A stretch of DNA of 62,640 nucleotides from Lachnospiraceae bacterium (GTDB lineage: Bacteria > Bacillota > Clostridia > Lachnospirales > Lachnospiraceae), in contig CAJTAL010000025.1 of assembly GCA_910574285.1 (NCBI GenBank), forward strand, positions 1-62,640, read 5' to 3'. Made by a program: the position numbers and the translations under genes. The notes under the pieces are model-generated. The model saw nothing but the letters and a program-made list of their open reading frames with translations, made no database searches and was not told where the DNA came from. Below, piece by piece: positions 53,029 through 61,985 of this stretch. The first letter of the stretch is position 1. Every line of letters begins with the position of its first letter.

Positions 53029-53679
53029 TCAGATTCCATATTCCTTAAGGAAATCCATCGTAAGGCCGGAGCTTCCCGTCTCCTTTGCACTTCCAAGGCC
53101 CAGGAGCTTCTCCACATATTTCCCTACGATATCATTCTCCAGATTCACCTGATCCCCTGTCTTCTTCTTAAGCAAAGTCGTCTCTTCTCCCGTATGGGGG
53201 ATGACCGACACCTGGAATTCTGTATCCTCCATCTTCGCTACCGTCAGGCTGATTCCGTCTATCCCGACCGAACCTTTCTCCACGATCAGACGCAGGATCT
53301 CCGGCGAGGCGCCTATTGTCACCCACACCGCGTTCTCTTCCCGGCGATAAGACCGTATAATGCCTGTCCCGTCGATGTGGCCTGTCATGATATGGCCGCC
53401 GAACCTTTCTCCCGCTGCCATCGCCCGTTCCAGATTCACATAATCTCCCGGTTTTCCTTGCCCAAGATTGCTCCTGCGGTACGTCTCCGCCATGATATCC
53501 GCCGTAAATCCCTCCGGCTGCATGGACACAACCGTCAGACACACGCCGTTTATTGCGATGCTGTCCCCCATCTTCGTACCCTCCAGCACCTTCTTTGCCT
53601 GAACCTCTATCTTCCCGGATTGCCCGTTAAGCGCGATATGCCGGATTCTCCCCATCTCTTCCACGATTCCTGTAAACAT
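53029..53679 (-). CDS. ribE: Riboflavin synthase, alpha chain
   Basis: Dismutates two lumazines to riboflavin and the pyrimidine. The 216-residue protein starts MFTGIVEEMGRIRHIALNG, with two related lumazine-binding halves: GDSIAINGVCLTVVSMQPEG and RFGGHIMTGHIDGTGIIRSY in the first, GSVGIDGISLTVAKMEDTEF and SVIPHTGEETTLLKKKTGD in the second. It lies between ribD and ribBA as the second gene of the operon. AGGCGGGTGAAGAC precedes the ATG. Confidence 0.95.
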   Translation of the reverse strand: MFTGIVEEMGRIRHIALNGQSGKIEVQAKKVLEGTKMGDSIAINGVCLTVVSMQPEGFTADIMAETYRRSNLGQGKPGDYVNLERAMAAGERFGGHIMTGHIDGTGIIRSYRREENAVWVTIGASPEILRLIVEKGSVGIDGISLTVAKMEDTEFQVSVIPHTGEETTLLKKKTGDQVNLENDIVGKYVEKLLGLGSAKETGSSGLTMDFLKEYGI

Positions 53680-53717
53680 GTCTTCACCCGCCTTACCTCT
53701 ATGTTTTGACTTTTTTT

Positions 53718-53898
53718 ATATTCTGATACACTCTGTATTCTAAATATACTAAATATTCTCTGTATCCTGATACTCTCTGTATTCTAAATATTCTAAATAT
53801 TCTCTGCATCCTGATACTCTCTGTATTCTAAATATTCTCTGCATCCTGATACTCTCTGTATTCTAAATATTCTCTGCATCCTGACATACTTTGTATTC
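53718..53898. repeat. About 35-bp tandem repeat grown from the end of ribD
   Basis: Around five units based on (minus strand) AATACAGAGAGTATCAGGAT GCAGAGAATATTTAG. The first unit is the last 36 bp of ribD itself (coding EYKVCQDAENI and TAG), and the following copies fill most of the space to ribE. The copies decay in the direction of ribE, with extra ATATTTAG insertions. Confidence 0.85.
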
Positions 53899-54978
53899 TA
53901 ATAATAAATCTTCTCCGACCTGCGATATCTTTTCAAGAGTCAGCGGAACCGCCTCGTCCGGAAAGTTTACTCCCCTTCCTGCAACCGGCGTCTTCGCTTC
54001 ATTCCCTCCGAATATCTTCGGCGCGACAAATGCCTGTATCTCACTCACGATCCCTGCCTGCAGAGCGCTGTCGTTGAGTGTTCCGCCTCCTTCCAGAAGT
54101 ATGCTGTCGATACCCTGATTTCCAAGTATCCCCATCAGCTCCTTAAGATCTACGGCGCTTTCGCCGCCGAAAGTCTGAACCACCTGAATCCCGAGCCGTT
54201 CAAGCCGGAGAATCTCTTCCTCCCGACCCTTTAGGCGAGCTGCCGCACATGCCACAATTGTAGGAAATTCCTTCGCCGTCCGGCATATCTGACTGTCCGA
54301 AGGTATCCGAAGATCACTGTCACAGATGATCCGTATCGGACTCTTTCCCCCTTCTATACGGACATTCAGCATAGGATCATCCGCCAATACAGTTCCGATC
54401 CCTGCCATAATCCCCATACACCGGTGCCGGAGCTTCTGCACCTTCGCGCGCGCCGCCTCGCCGGTAATCCATTTGGAGGCTCCCGTCCTCGTCGCTATCT
54501 TTCCGTCCGCCGTCATCGCATACTTCATGACTACATAGGGAGTCTTCTTTGTAATATAATGGAAAAATATGGAATTCAGACGGTCGCATTCCTCCCTCAT
54601 AAAGTCTTCCTCCACCCAGATTCCGGCTTTCCGCAGAATCGCCGCTCCTTTTCCTGCCACTTCGGGATTCGGATCTCTTGAGCCGATGACCACACGGGCA
54701 ATCCCCTGTTCCAGGATTGCCTCTGTGCAGGGCGGAGTCCTTCCATAATGGCAGCAAGGTTCCAATGTCACATAGAGAGATGCTCCTGCTGCCGATTCCT
54801 TAAGAGACGCAATAGCATTACGCTCTGCATGCGGCTCTCCGCAGCGTCTGTGATACCCTTCTCCTATGATCCGCCCGTCTTTTACGATGACCGCTCCTAC
54901 CACAGGATTGGGACTCGTCCATCCGATACCATGCTTCGCAAGCTCTATCGCACGGCTCATGTAATCCCGGTCTGTCAT
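53863..54978 (-). CDS. ribD: Bifunctional pyrimidine deaminase/reductase RibD
   Basis: Second and third steps of the pyrimidine branch. The N-terminal deaminase has GIGWTSPNPVVGAVIVKDG, EPHAERNAIASLKE and the zinc-binding LEPCCHYGRTPPCTEA. The C-terminal reductase has PYVVMKYAMTADGKIATRTG, SKWITGEAARAKVQKLRH and SILLEGGGTLNDSALQAGI. ATG 54978 (6-7 bp after AAGAAGGA) is chosen; the frame continues to 55107, but this part consists of a tandem repeat in the leader. Length is about 371 residues. First gene of the rib operon behind the FMN riboswitch. Confidence 0.95.
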   Translation of the reverse strand: MTDRDYMSRAIELAKHGIGWTSPNPVVGAVIVKDGRIIGEGYHRRCGEPHAERNAIASLKESAAGASLYVTLEPCCHYGRTPPCTEAILEQGIARVVIGSRDPNPEVAGKGAAILRKAGIWVEEDFMREECDRLNSIFFHYITKKTPYVVMKYAMTADGKIATRTGASKWITGEAARAKVQKLRHRCMGIMAGIGTVLADDPMLNVRIEGGKSPIRIICDSDLRIPSDSQICRTAKEFPTIVACAAARLKGREEEILRLERLGIQVVQTFGGESAVDLKELMGILGNQGIDSILLEGGGTLNDSALQAGIVSEIQAFVAPKIFGGNEAKTPVAGRGVNFPDEAVPLTLEKISQVGEDLLLEYKVCQDAENI

Positions 54979-55029
54979 GTCCATTCCTTCTTTCTTCTCA
55001 TATATTTTAATCCATATCGTACATGCCAT

Positions 55030-55122
55030 GTCTGCTGTCTCCCGTTCACGGTCAAAACCAACGATGTAATGCACACCTGCCTGACTCTCACTCACGGTCA
55101 AAGCCAACGATATAAATCATGC
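55030..55122. repeat. Imperfect 46-bp duplication in the rib leader
   Basis: Two related units share CACGGTCAAA(A/G)CCAACGAT between the FMN attenuator and ribD. They produce an artificial in-frame extension of ribD. No function is evident. Confidence 0.65.
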
Positions 55123-55156
55123 ATGTTTAGCTGCCGCTTACAGGAATAATAATTAC

Positions 55157-55187
55157 AAAAACCCCTGCAGAATCATCTACAGGGGTT
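55157..55187 (-). terminator. Terminator controlled by the FMN riboswitch
   Basis: AACCCCUGUAG pairs with CUGCAGGGGUU (loop AUGAUU) and is followed by UUU, 125 bp after the aptamer. It is the likely expression platform: FMN-bound aptamer favours this stem and stops rib transcription. Confidence 0.8.
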
Positions 55188-55312
55188 CATACACATTAAA
55201 TTCATTTGCCCTCAACTGCCGGCAAACATATGACATAATAAAAGCTCTGAAATGCAGTTAATATTCCAGAGCATTCATGACAAAACAAATAATTGGTTAT
55301 ATACCAGTTATC

Positions 55313-55446
55313 TTCTCTCATCCAGACTATACTGTCGGCTTCGGAATCTCACCGAATCGGCCTTAAGGACTTACAAAAATCATGTCCGTGCTCTATGGCT
55401 CGCGGGCTGTACCGCCGGTAGGGACTTTCACCCTGCCCTGAAGATT
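55313..55446 (-). ncRNA. FMN riboswitch (RFN element)
   Basis: The minus strand contains the conserved RFN blocks in order: CUUCAGGGCAGGGUGAAAGU, UCCCUACCGGCGGU, ACAGCCCGCGAGCC, GAUUCCGAAGCCGACAGUAU and AGUCUGGAUGAGAGAAG. This is the six-stem FMN aptamer. It lies directly upstream of ribD with a terminator between, so it senses FMN and lowers expression of ribDE(BA)H by transcription attenuation. Confidence 0.95.
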
Positions 55447-55465
55447 TTCTCTATTCACATAAGCT

Positions 55466-55494
55466 ATTATAACTCGTTTGAAGCGCGATTTCAA
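55466..55494 (-). promoter_or_regulatory. Sigma-A promoter of the rib operon
   Basis: TTGAAA (55494-55489) and TATAAT (55471-55466) with a 17-bp spacer, placing the transcript start about 15 bp before the FMN aptamer. Confidence 0.75.
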
Positions 55495-55615
55495 GAGGTT
55501 TTCAAGCTTTCTTAAAAAATAAGAATTCATGTATCCCTATCTTTTACGACAAATCTATACCTTGTATAATATCTTTAACTGCTTCTTTCTCGCTTAATTA
55601 CGGCAACCGGCTTCT

Positions 55616-57336
55616 CTACGATTCTAACGCTTTATCTCCTGAACCAATCAATACTTTCTTCCCGCAAAATGCAAACCCATACTTTCTAATGCGTCCTTCT
55701 GGAATTCCTTTCGCAATTAAAGAAGCGGCATAATTCTTCTTTTCTATCTGCTCTAAAGCAGCACACTCCGTCTCTGATAAGTCCTTTTCTTCTCCATATT
55801 CTGTATCTTGTACTTTAAATTCCAGAATAATCGCCTTATTTTCTTTTGACCTGGGTTCTAACATCACATCGTATCTCCCCACTCCGCTCTCCCGGTTCGA
55901 CATGATAACATATCTATCCGCCAATTCTACTATCAATCCTAACACAAAACCATGATAAAATTTTTCTGGTTCTCCTCTCGATGCCTTCTTCCCTGTATCA
56001 AAATAACTAAACATCTCCATTGTTACCCGATTCATGTACATGTTCATCGCCCTCAGATCGTCAGCCAATAATGCTTTCACAAAATCATTATATTCCGAAG
56101 TAACCCGGCTAACCACCCCCGTATCATATTCCGGAACATAACTTTGACTTCAAAGTTAGTCAACTCCAATGTATATACCTGCTTCCATCCACCATATTCA
56201 TCCGCAATGATTTCACAATGAGACGCTTTTAAATATCCACTCGCAAGTAAAAGGCTCCAGATTGCCTGCTCATCTTGATCTAACTGGTCATAAACAATTT
56301 GTTCATCAAGCTCCGCAATCAAACTCCGACCGCACAATAATTCCTCTAATTCCTGCTTTACATCCGGCTTTCCCTCTCTCAACAATTTCCCAATCAAACG
56401 ATTAGAACTTGTATTCACCCAATATGGACTTACCCTTTTTTTATCCAGATAGTTAATGACAGACCATGGATTATAAATCTCTGAGACCTCTCCAAACACA
56501 AAGCCATCATACCACGTTTTTACTTCCTCTTTTCTGTCCGTCATTCCAAACTCTTCTAATGCCGCAAATACTTCCGCCTCTGTGAATCCAAATGCTGACT
56601 GGTACTTATCAGAGGTAGTCGTTATAACTTCCAAATTGTTCAAATCCGAAAAAACAGATTCTTTGCTGACTCTTGTAATCCCTGTCATAATCGCACGTTC
56701 CAGATAAGGATTCATCTTGAATGACGTATGAAAAAGGCTCCTGGTAAATTCAACAAGTTCTTCCCAATAGCCATTGATATATGTTTCCTGCATAGGTGTA
56801 TCATATTCATCCAAAAGGACAATAACTTTCTTCCCATAATATCGATAAAGATAATCTGATAAAGTCCGTAAAGAGACAGCAGCGACATAATTCTCCATAT
56901 CTGCCGAAACATTTCTAAAAAATTTCTTTTCCTTTTCGTTTAATAAATCTCCTTCTAACAGAAAATCATAACGATTATACAAACACTCAATATTATAACA
57001 AATCATTTTTCTGGCATCCTGAACGGAAGCTTCTTTCATATCGGCAAAACTTAAAGCTATTACCGGATAAGTTCCCTGCAGTTTCCTGTACTTTTCATCT
57101 TCCCATACAGACAATCCTTCAAATAATTCGTTTCGTCCGGCATAATCAATGGAAAAGAACTGTTCCAGCATACTCATATTCAAAGTTTTACCAAATCTTC
57201 GGGGCCTGGTAATCAACGTTACATCGTCAGCGGCTTCCCACCATTCTTTAATGAAGAATGTTTTATCTACATAGAAAATATTATTTATTCTGATTTTCTC
57301 AAAGTTCTGGCTTCCTATACTCACTCTTCTCAACAT
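55616..57336 (-). pseudogene. AAA-ATPase with PD-(D/E)XK nuclease domain, frameshifted
   Basis: The 5' part (ATG 57336 after GGAGG, to 56077) has the family start LRRVSIGSQNFEKIRINNIF, Walker A-like LITRPRRFGKTLNMSM, Walker B VIVLLDEYDTPMQE, and YQSAFGFTEAEVFAALEEFG. It ends out of frame after MFRNMIRGWLAGLLRN. A second frame picks up VTSEYNDFVKALLADDLRAM and continues through the nuclease motif RYDVMLEPRSKE/AIILEFKVQD to 55616. One missing T near 56108 (TGGTTTAGC to TGGTTAGC) would restore WFSRVTSEYNDF. Such genes are common, often in many copies, in gut anaerobes; the role is unknown. Confidence 0.8.
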
Positions 57337-57430
57337 ATACATTCCTCCAAAAAGCCTTGTCTTCTTTTAGTATATCGAATTATGTTCTATATTACAGTTA
57401 TAAAAATCATTTTGGAAAAACAACAGATTC

Positions 57431-57527
57431 TGGCAATACTTCTTTTTTAATGGACGCCGCCACTTAAACAAAAATACTTAAAAATGCAGAACTATTATCC
57501 ATACCTGCGCATCTGGAAGTATTGCCA
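57431..57527. repeat. 12-bp inverted repeat in the gap upstream of the AAA gene
   Basis: TGGCAATACTTC at 57431-57442 is repeated inverted at 57516-57527. The 73 bp between are AT-rich without a gene. The rest of the 57337-57604 gap shows only a possible TATACT -10 for the AAA gene. It may be a remnant of a small element or a terminator of the DUF5688 transcript, which ends nearby. Confidence 0.5.
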
Positions 57528-57604
57528 TTCTTTCTGTATGTCCACCTCATTTTTCTTAATCAACTTAAAGAGAGAATAACCAGGGTATCTGAAATCTCAC
57601 ATAC

Positions 57605-58501
57605 TCAGACAACAATTCTCACTTCATTTTGCTCCCGGTCATAATAATATATGGAGTCTGACAGGCATTCTTCCGGATTGATAATATGAGAATCCCCGTT
57701 AATCTCTCTGACTATCTCTTTCATCATATGGACATCTGTCTCTCCGTCGTCTTTACACAGAATCCATTCATGGATGGAACTTGGCAGGAGATAAAAACTG
57801 CTTTTTTGCTCGTCTGCCAGTCTCTGCAGTTCCTCCGTCCTTAACACTGCCCTGGCTCCATACTCCCGCTTCCGGTTCGACAATATATATAGGATTCCCT
57901 CCCCTTGCTGGCTTTCTTTTATTTCCGGAACCTCTTCTCCCAGAAATTCACTCAGGACAGACTCCATCGTCTCTATGAAAAAGGCTTCCTTCTCGAAATT
58001 TTTCTTTGCCGCTTCCCACAATTCTGCTTCTGTAACTCCCCACATTTCCGCCATCTCCCTGGTAACTGTAATCGTTGCCCTCAACTCTTCTGTCTGACTG
58101 AGCGAAACATAAAACACCACTGCAAAGTCCAGGTATTCCTGATACGGAGTCCGCTTTAACATTTCTTCATTCCAGACTTTCTTCACCAGGCGGAACTGTA
58201 TCCTCTCCCTGGCTTCTTCCCAGGTCATCGGTATCTCTTTCTCGTTGACACAGGATTCTTCTTCACAGATACGCAGTACCTCTTCAACACATTTCCCGAA
58301 ATCCTCATTTACCGCATACGCTCCGTACAGGTCTTCCAGAGAAAAGACTGGGGATACCTTACCTCCCGTTTTTTCTATCTGAATTGATTCTTTCTCCACC
58401 TGATTCATTTTGCTGATCGTCCGGAAAGATACGGCAGCCTTTCCTTCTAAGCGCTTCTCTATCTCTCTTTTCAATGCTTCTTTAAATTCATTATAATTCA
58501 T
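57605..58501 (-). CDS. DUF5688 family protein
   Basis: 298 residues from ATG 58501, which starts with the typical MNYNEFKEALKREIEKRLEG; the frame to 58612 is not needed. The protein is mainly helical and acidic with no signal peptide. Recognisable stretches are FSLEDLYGAYAVNEDFGKCV, VKKVWNEEMLKRTPYQEYLD and FYLLPSSIHEWILC (near the C-terminus, LSDSIYYYDREQNEVRI). DUF5688 has no known function and is frequent in Lachnospiraceae mobile regions, near phage-type recombination genes as here. Confidence 0.75.
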   Translation of the reverse strand: MNYNEFKEALKREIEKRLEGKAAVSFRTISKMNQVEKESIQIEKTGGKVSPVFSLEDLYGAYAVNEDFGKCVEEVLRICEEESCVNEKEIPMTWEEARERIQFRLVKKVWNEEMLKRTPYQEYLDFAVVFYVSLSQTEELRATITVTREMAEMWGVTEAELWEAAKKNFEKEAFFIETMESVLSEFLGEEVPEIKESQQGEGILYILSNRKREYGARAVLRTEELQRLADEQKSSFYLLPSSIHEWILCKDDGETDVHMMKEIVREINGDSHIINPEECLSDSIYYYDREQNEVRIVV

Positions 58502-58524
58502 TCCTGTTTTCCATCCTTTCTTTC

Positions 58525-58755
58525 TTAACATAAGGCATCGCAGATCAGCTTCGCCAGAAACCTGGCTCCTAAGACGAACCCTGCCTTTTCCCCGATCGCG
58601 CCTGCCCTGCATAACAAATCAACAAACTCTTCCCGCGTCATCCCCTCTAAATCCGCATTCTCGATCAATGGCGTCAATTGACTGCTGATTGCACAATCGG
58701 CACTTTTGATTTCTTCGGTTCCTGCGTAAACCTTGTTATAAATATCCTCCAACAT
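58525..58755 (-). CDS. Small hypothetical protein, 76 aa
   Basis: ATG 58755 follows AAAGGAGAAGAATGCCGG. The sequence (MLEDIYNKVYAGTEEIKSAD ... GFVLGARFLAKLICDALC) is helical, with two cysteines in LLCRAG and ICDALC. The size and helix pattern resemble small proteins found in clostridial prophage or ICE recombination modules, but I do not recognise a named family. It lies between the DUF5688 gene and the Rad52-like gene, probably in one operon. Confidence 0.6.
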   Translation of the reverse strand: MLEDIYNKVYAGTEEIKSADCAISSQLTPLIENADLEGMTREEFVDLLCRAGAIGEKAGFVLGARFLAKLICDALC

Positions 58756-58816
58756 CCGGCATTCTTCTCCTTTCCTCCAAAGACCCTTCTTTCCGGCAAA
58801 ACTTTTTTCATGACGG

Positions 58817-59822
58817 CTATGCCGCTTCTTTCGTCTTGGACTTCTTTAGGCTGTTTAATGCTTTCAGATAAATATCTGCCGTCATTTCTCCTATCTCCTG
58901 AATCTTATATCTTGCAAGCACAGTTTCGATCGACACGCCTGTACGCTCCAGTTCTTTTTGCAGTGTCGCCCTCTGCATATCCGTAATACCGCCCTTTTTC
59001 TCTTCCTGTCTTACAGACGCTTTCTGCCCTGTTTGACTTTGTTGCCCTGTCAGATTTTTCTGTTCCATTGAACTCCGCTGTTCTGCCAGATTTTTCTGTT
59101 CCGCTGAACTTCGCCGTTGTGCCAGACTTTTCTGTTCCGCCGAACTTCGCTGTCCCATTGAATTTTGTTGTCCTGACAGACTTTGCTGTCCTGCAGATAT
59201 ACTCTGCCTCATCTCATAGACTTTACAGCCTCTCCCATTAACGATAACAAGTTCAATGATCTCCCTTTGCTCATTATAAGAAATTGCTTCTACCGAAAAC
59301 TTTTCACTCGTTACGAATTTATTGTCTTTCTTCTGGATTTTGACGGCTTCTGCATTAATCCAGATAAACGGAGCCGTATATAATTCCCTCCCTATGCCCC
59401 AGTTAAAACAGGCACGCTTAAAAGAATCCGAAGCCTGCCCTTTTTCTTTCTCTGAATAGCTGGTCGTCCCCACATCCTGTTTCGCAATCCATTGCGATTT
59501 CTCCTTATCCCAAACCTCCACAGTACAGGTTCCCCTCAATGCTCTGGTGTGTCCGCCTCCATCCAAACGGCGTAAAAGTCTCATCCAAGATCTTCTGGTC
59601 TACATGCGCGTCTTTAAATAGAAGAAGCGCCAATCCCCTTTCATTAATGATGGATACCCGGCATTCAATCTCATCGGCTCTTAATAAGCGGACACCTGGT
59701 TTTCTTTCATCAATCATCTCTGTCCCTCGTACCTGTTCTCCGGCAACAGCTATCTCTTCTCTGGCATCTCTGCCTTTGATACCGGATGCTCTTCTTGCCA
59801 ATTCATCTTTTACCCCTGACAT
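58817..59822 (-). pseudogene. Rad52/DUF1071-like ssDNA annealing protein, frameshifted
   Basis: The 5' frame (ATG 59822 after GGAGGTGA) reads LRADEIECRVSIINERGLAL, then DETFTPFGWRRTHQSIEGNL and YCGG. The continuing family sequence lies in another frame: TVEVWDKEKSQWIAKQDVGT, KEKGQASDSFKRACFNWGIG and RELYTAPFIWINAEAVKIQK. The break is at about 59515-59525, where a second TACTG seems lost (TACTGTACTGTGG to TACTGTGG), a 5-bp deletion. The C-terminal region is a Gln-rich 12-residue repeat (59030-59205). Intact relatives anneal phage DNA during recombination. The locus has a nearby YqaJ exonuclease fragment, the usual partner. Confidence 0.75.
59030..59205. repeat. 36-bp coding tandem repeat (12-residue unit)
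   Basis: Within the Rad52-like gene, units such as NLAEQRSSMEQK, SLAQRRSSAEQK and NSMGQRSSAEQK repeat about four to five times. The DNA units are 36 bp, for example GCCAGATTTTTCTGTTCC, and differ at few positions, so expansion is recent. They form a Gln/Ser-rich disordered linker before the C-terminal helical end. Confidence 0.85.
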
Positions 59823-59888
59823 CATTCACCTCCAAAACCACAAAATCTTCCATCTGTAAACAATTCCACTCATTTCCACATGGCACAC

Positions 59889-59918
59889 AAAAAGGAGAGG
59901 CATTTTCGTCCTCTCCTT
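59889..59918 (-). terminator. Terminator of the PIN toxin-antitoxin pair
   Basis: Minus strand AAGGAGAGG and CCTCTCCTT form a 9-bp stem with a 9-nt loop, followed by TTTTT. It lies 36 bp after the toxin stop. Confidence 0.8.
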
Positions 59919-59953
59919 AACATATTTCTTTTGTTTATAAATCCTGCTCATTC

Positions 59954-60376
59954 TTAGTTGCTTTGAACAATCATCTTACAAAATGTCTCCTCACTCACCG
60001 CTTCAATCTCTGACTCTTGGAAATCCTTTAAATTCTGAGTGACAATATAATCAACCTCCGCTTCTTTTGCACACTGCATCTGCAGCCCATCCTCCAAATC
60101 ATTCCATTCCTTACGGCATAATACTTCCATGATCGTTTCCCTGCTTTCAGGAACCACGCTCATTCCACCGCAAAGTAACCGCAGCAGGTTCTTCCGTTTT
60201 TCAACCGAGAAATCCTTTCTAAGAATATAAAAGATATCCGAAACAGAATGCGCTGTTATATATCCTTCTACCTTTCCAAACAAACACTGCTCCATAATCC
60301 TCTTTGCATTTGCGGCATTAGGCTCCCGAAGCATCATCCAATCCAAAATAACATTTGTATCAATTAATGCTTTCAT
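59954..60376 (-). CDS. PIN-domain ribonuclease, probable VapC-type toxin
   Basis: 140 residues from ATG 60376. The fold starts MKALIDTNVILDWMMLREPN with the first acidic metal ligand (D6). VEGYITAHSVSDIFYILRKD supplies another, and the last acidic region is AKEAEVDYIVTQNLKDFQES. This is the PIN nuclease pattern. The start overlaps the end of the 60360 gene by 17 bp, as in antitoxin-toxin pairs. The RNA target is unknown. Confidence 0.88.
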   Translation of the reverse strand: MKALIDTNVILDWMMLREPNAANAKRIMEQCLFGKVEGYITAHSVSDIFYILRKDFSVEKRKNLLRLLCGGMSVVPESRETIMEVLCRKEWNDLEDGLQMQCAKEAEVDYIVTQNLKDFQESEIEAVSEETFCKMIVQSN

Positions 60377-60602
60377 ATTTCTCATCCAAAGCCTCCATCT
60401 TTTCTGCTTTTATATCTATCACCCTGCTCACACTGCCTGAAAATTCCTCAAATAACTCTCTCTTCTTTTCCGTTGTTAGTTCTGTCCTCTCTACCTCTTC
60501 CTCCATGTCAGGAAATACCACGATTACTTCTGCTGATTTCATTGGAAATTTCCCTTTCAGGGTTACCTGACCGTTATGATATAAGCCTTTTACTGCCAAC
60601 AT
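60360..60602 (-). CDS. Antitoxin partner of the PIN-domain toxin
   Basis: 80 residues, beginning MLAVKGLYHNGQVTLKGKFP and then MKSAEVIVVFPDMEEEVERT. The first half looks like a small beta-domain, while the acidic, helical second half (LTTEKKRELFEEFSGS, IDIKAEKMEALDEKYESIN) would wrap the toxin. Its position and overlap with the PIN gene support an antitoxin; the family is not one I can name. The ribosome site is AGAGGTGAGA. Confidence 0.8.
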   Translation of the reverse strand: MLAVKGLYHNGQVTLKGKFPMKSAEVIVVFPDMEEEVERTELTTEKKRELFEEFSGSVSRVIDIKAEKMEALDEKYESIN

Positions 60603-60657
60603 TTCTTCTCACCTCTGCTTTTTATTATAGATTCTGTCCATCATTCCTATATATCAG

Positions 60658-60686
60658 ATTATACCCTATTTTTTACTCCTTGTATA
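60658..60686 (-). promoter_or_regulatory. Probable promoter of the toxin-antitoxin pair
   Basis: TATACA (60686-60681) and TATAAT (60663-60658) with 17 bp between. The -35 matches only four of six bases. The remaining 60687-60770 gap shows no gene. Confidence 0.45.
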
Positions 60687-60770
60687 TTGCCTTTCTTTGC
60701 ATTCATCTCCAAAATACTGACAGTCTTCCCCTCTTTCCTGAATTCAGCTAAAACCTCCAATCACTTTCTA

Positions 60771-61140
60771 TTAAGCCGCTTTCACCGTAAACCGTCTGCT
60801 CAGTATCGTCTTCTGGTACTGGTTATAAACCTCCGGCTTCTCTTCTTTCAGCCGTTTCTCATCCAACCGGCTGCTGCTTACGGATTTCCAGGATACCCTG
60901 TACTTTTCATTCTCCGCCGATTCTGCTTCTCCCAGGTACAGCTTCAATTCCTGCTCAATCAGCCTCTTCTCTGTCTCCAGCGCCGACATCCTGTCCGCTA
61001 ATTCCTGACGGCGTTCTAATTTCTCATTGAACCCTTTCAGCAGGATTGACTTAGCTGTGGACCTCTTAAAATACTCTGCGATCACACTATCCGCTAACTT
61101 AGAACCGTCCGGGTCCGGCATCACGCGCGCTGACACATGG
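60771..61140 (-). pseudogene. YqaJ-type phage exonuclease, C-terminal part, cut by an IS
   Basis: The frame reads SARVMPDPDGSKLADSVIAE, a coiled-coil middle (ERRQELADRMSALETEKRLI), then KYRVSWKSVSSSRLDEKRLK and NQYQKTILSRRFTVKAA. This is the C-terminal region of YqaJ-like viral recombinase nucleases. The N-terminal catalytic domain is missing, and the frame runs into the end of the IS3-type element at about 61141. Together with the Rad52-like gene it marks a decayed phage or ICE recombination module. Confidence 0.7.
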
Positions 61141-61985
61141 TGGACCTATGTCAATACTTTGGACACAAAAAGTTGAAAGTTTATGCTGCTTTTTTGAGTT
61201 CCTCATCCTCCTTTTGCTGAGGTGTCATATAACCAATTGCACTATGGATTCGTTTGCGGTTATACCAGCCCTCTATATATTCAAAGATTGCCCTGCGGGC
61301 TTCTCTAGAATCCTGATATGTGTGAAGATAGATCTCTTCCTTTTTCAATACGGAATGAAAGGATTCTATGCAGGCATTGTCATAGGGATTCCCTTTACGG
61401 CTGAATGAATGGATCATTCCATGACTGCCCAGATAACTCTCAAATGCCTGGCTTGTGTACTGACTGCCCAGATCACTGTGGAGAATGATTCCCTGCGTGT
61501 CTCTGACATTCAGGCAGGCATTCTTTACCGCTTCCACTGCCAGCTCCGCTGTCATGGATGTCCCATAGGCATATCCGATAATCTTGCGGCTGCACAGGTC
61601 CATTACGGAAGCCAGATAGGTCCATCCTTCTTTCAGCACATGGATATAGGTGATATCCGTACACCATTTCTGATTGATGGTTTCTGCTTCAAAATCACGT
61701 CCCAAGATATTTACCTTATCATCAGGGACAGCCCCATGGTTTGCATTGTGGTTATACTTTTTTACCACTACAGACCTCAGCCCTTGTTCTGCCATATGCC
61801 TCTGGACACGCTTTACGCTGCAGGGTGTCCCATTGCCATTGAGGGTACGGCATATTTTGACGGCGCCATACCTCCGTTTTGAATCATCATAAGCCTGTTT
61901 CACTTTATGGCTGAATTCTTCATATTCCTCCTGTCTGTTTGATGGTACACTGATCAAAGCTTTGTAATAAGTGATATTGTCCTTG
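61141..61985 (-). mobile_element. IS3-family element remnant (orfB and one end)
   Basis: Contains the transposase orfB (61181 to at least 61957) and a terminal region beginning around TGGACCTATGTCAATAC at 61141. The other end and orfA are missing: at about 61975-61985 the sequence passes into a serine recombinase gene. Only one end is therefore present, and the copy is probably immobile unless complemented. Confidence 0.65.
61181..61985 (-). pseudogene. IS3-family transposase orfB (integrase core), 5'-truncated
   Basis: The open frame extends past ATG 61957 to about 61985 (FKDNITYYKALISVPSNRQE, like the SRSTYYKW start of OrfB). Features: QAYDDSKRRYGAVKICRTLN, the rve DDE core with QKWCTDITYIHVLKEGWTYL (first D), IILHSDLGSQYTSQAFESYL (second D), and SFSRKGNPYDNACIESFHSV (E), then FEYIEGWYNRKRIHSAIGYM. 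The catalytic DDE residues are present. OrfA, needed with OrfB by frameshifting, is absent. Confidence 0.85.

Noticed and set aside
54979-55107. N-terminal extension of RibD
   Set aside because: The extra 43 codons come from a duplicated leader sequence, lack a ribosome site and do not belong to the family. The start at 54978 has one.
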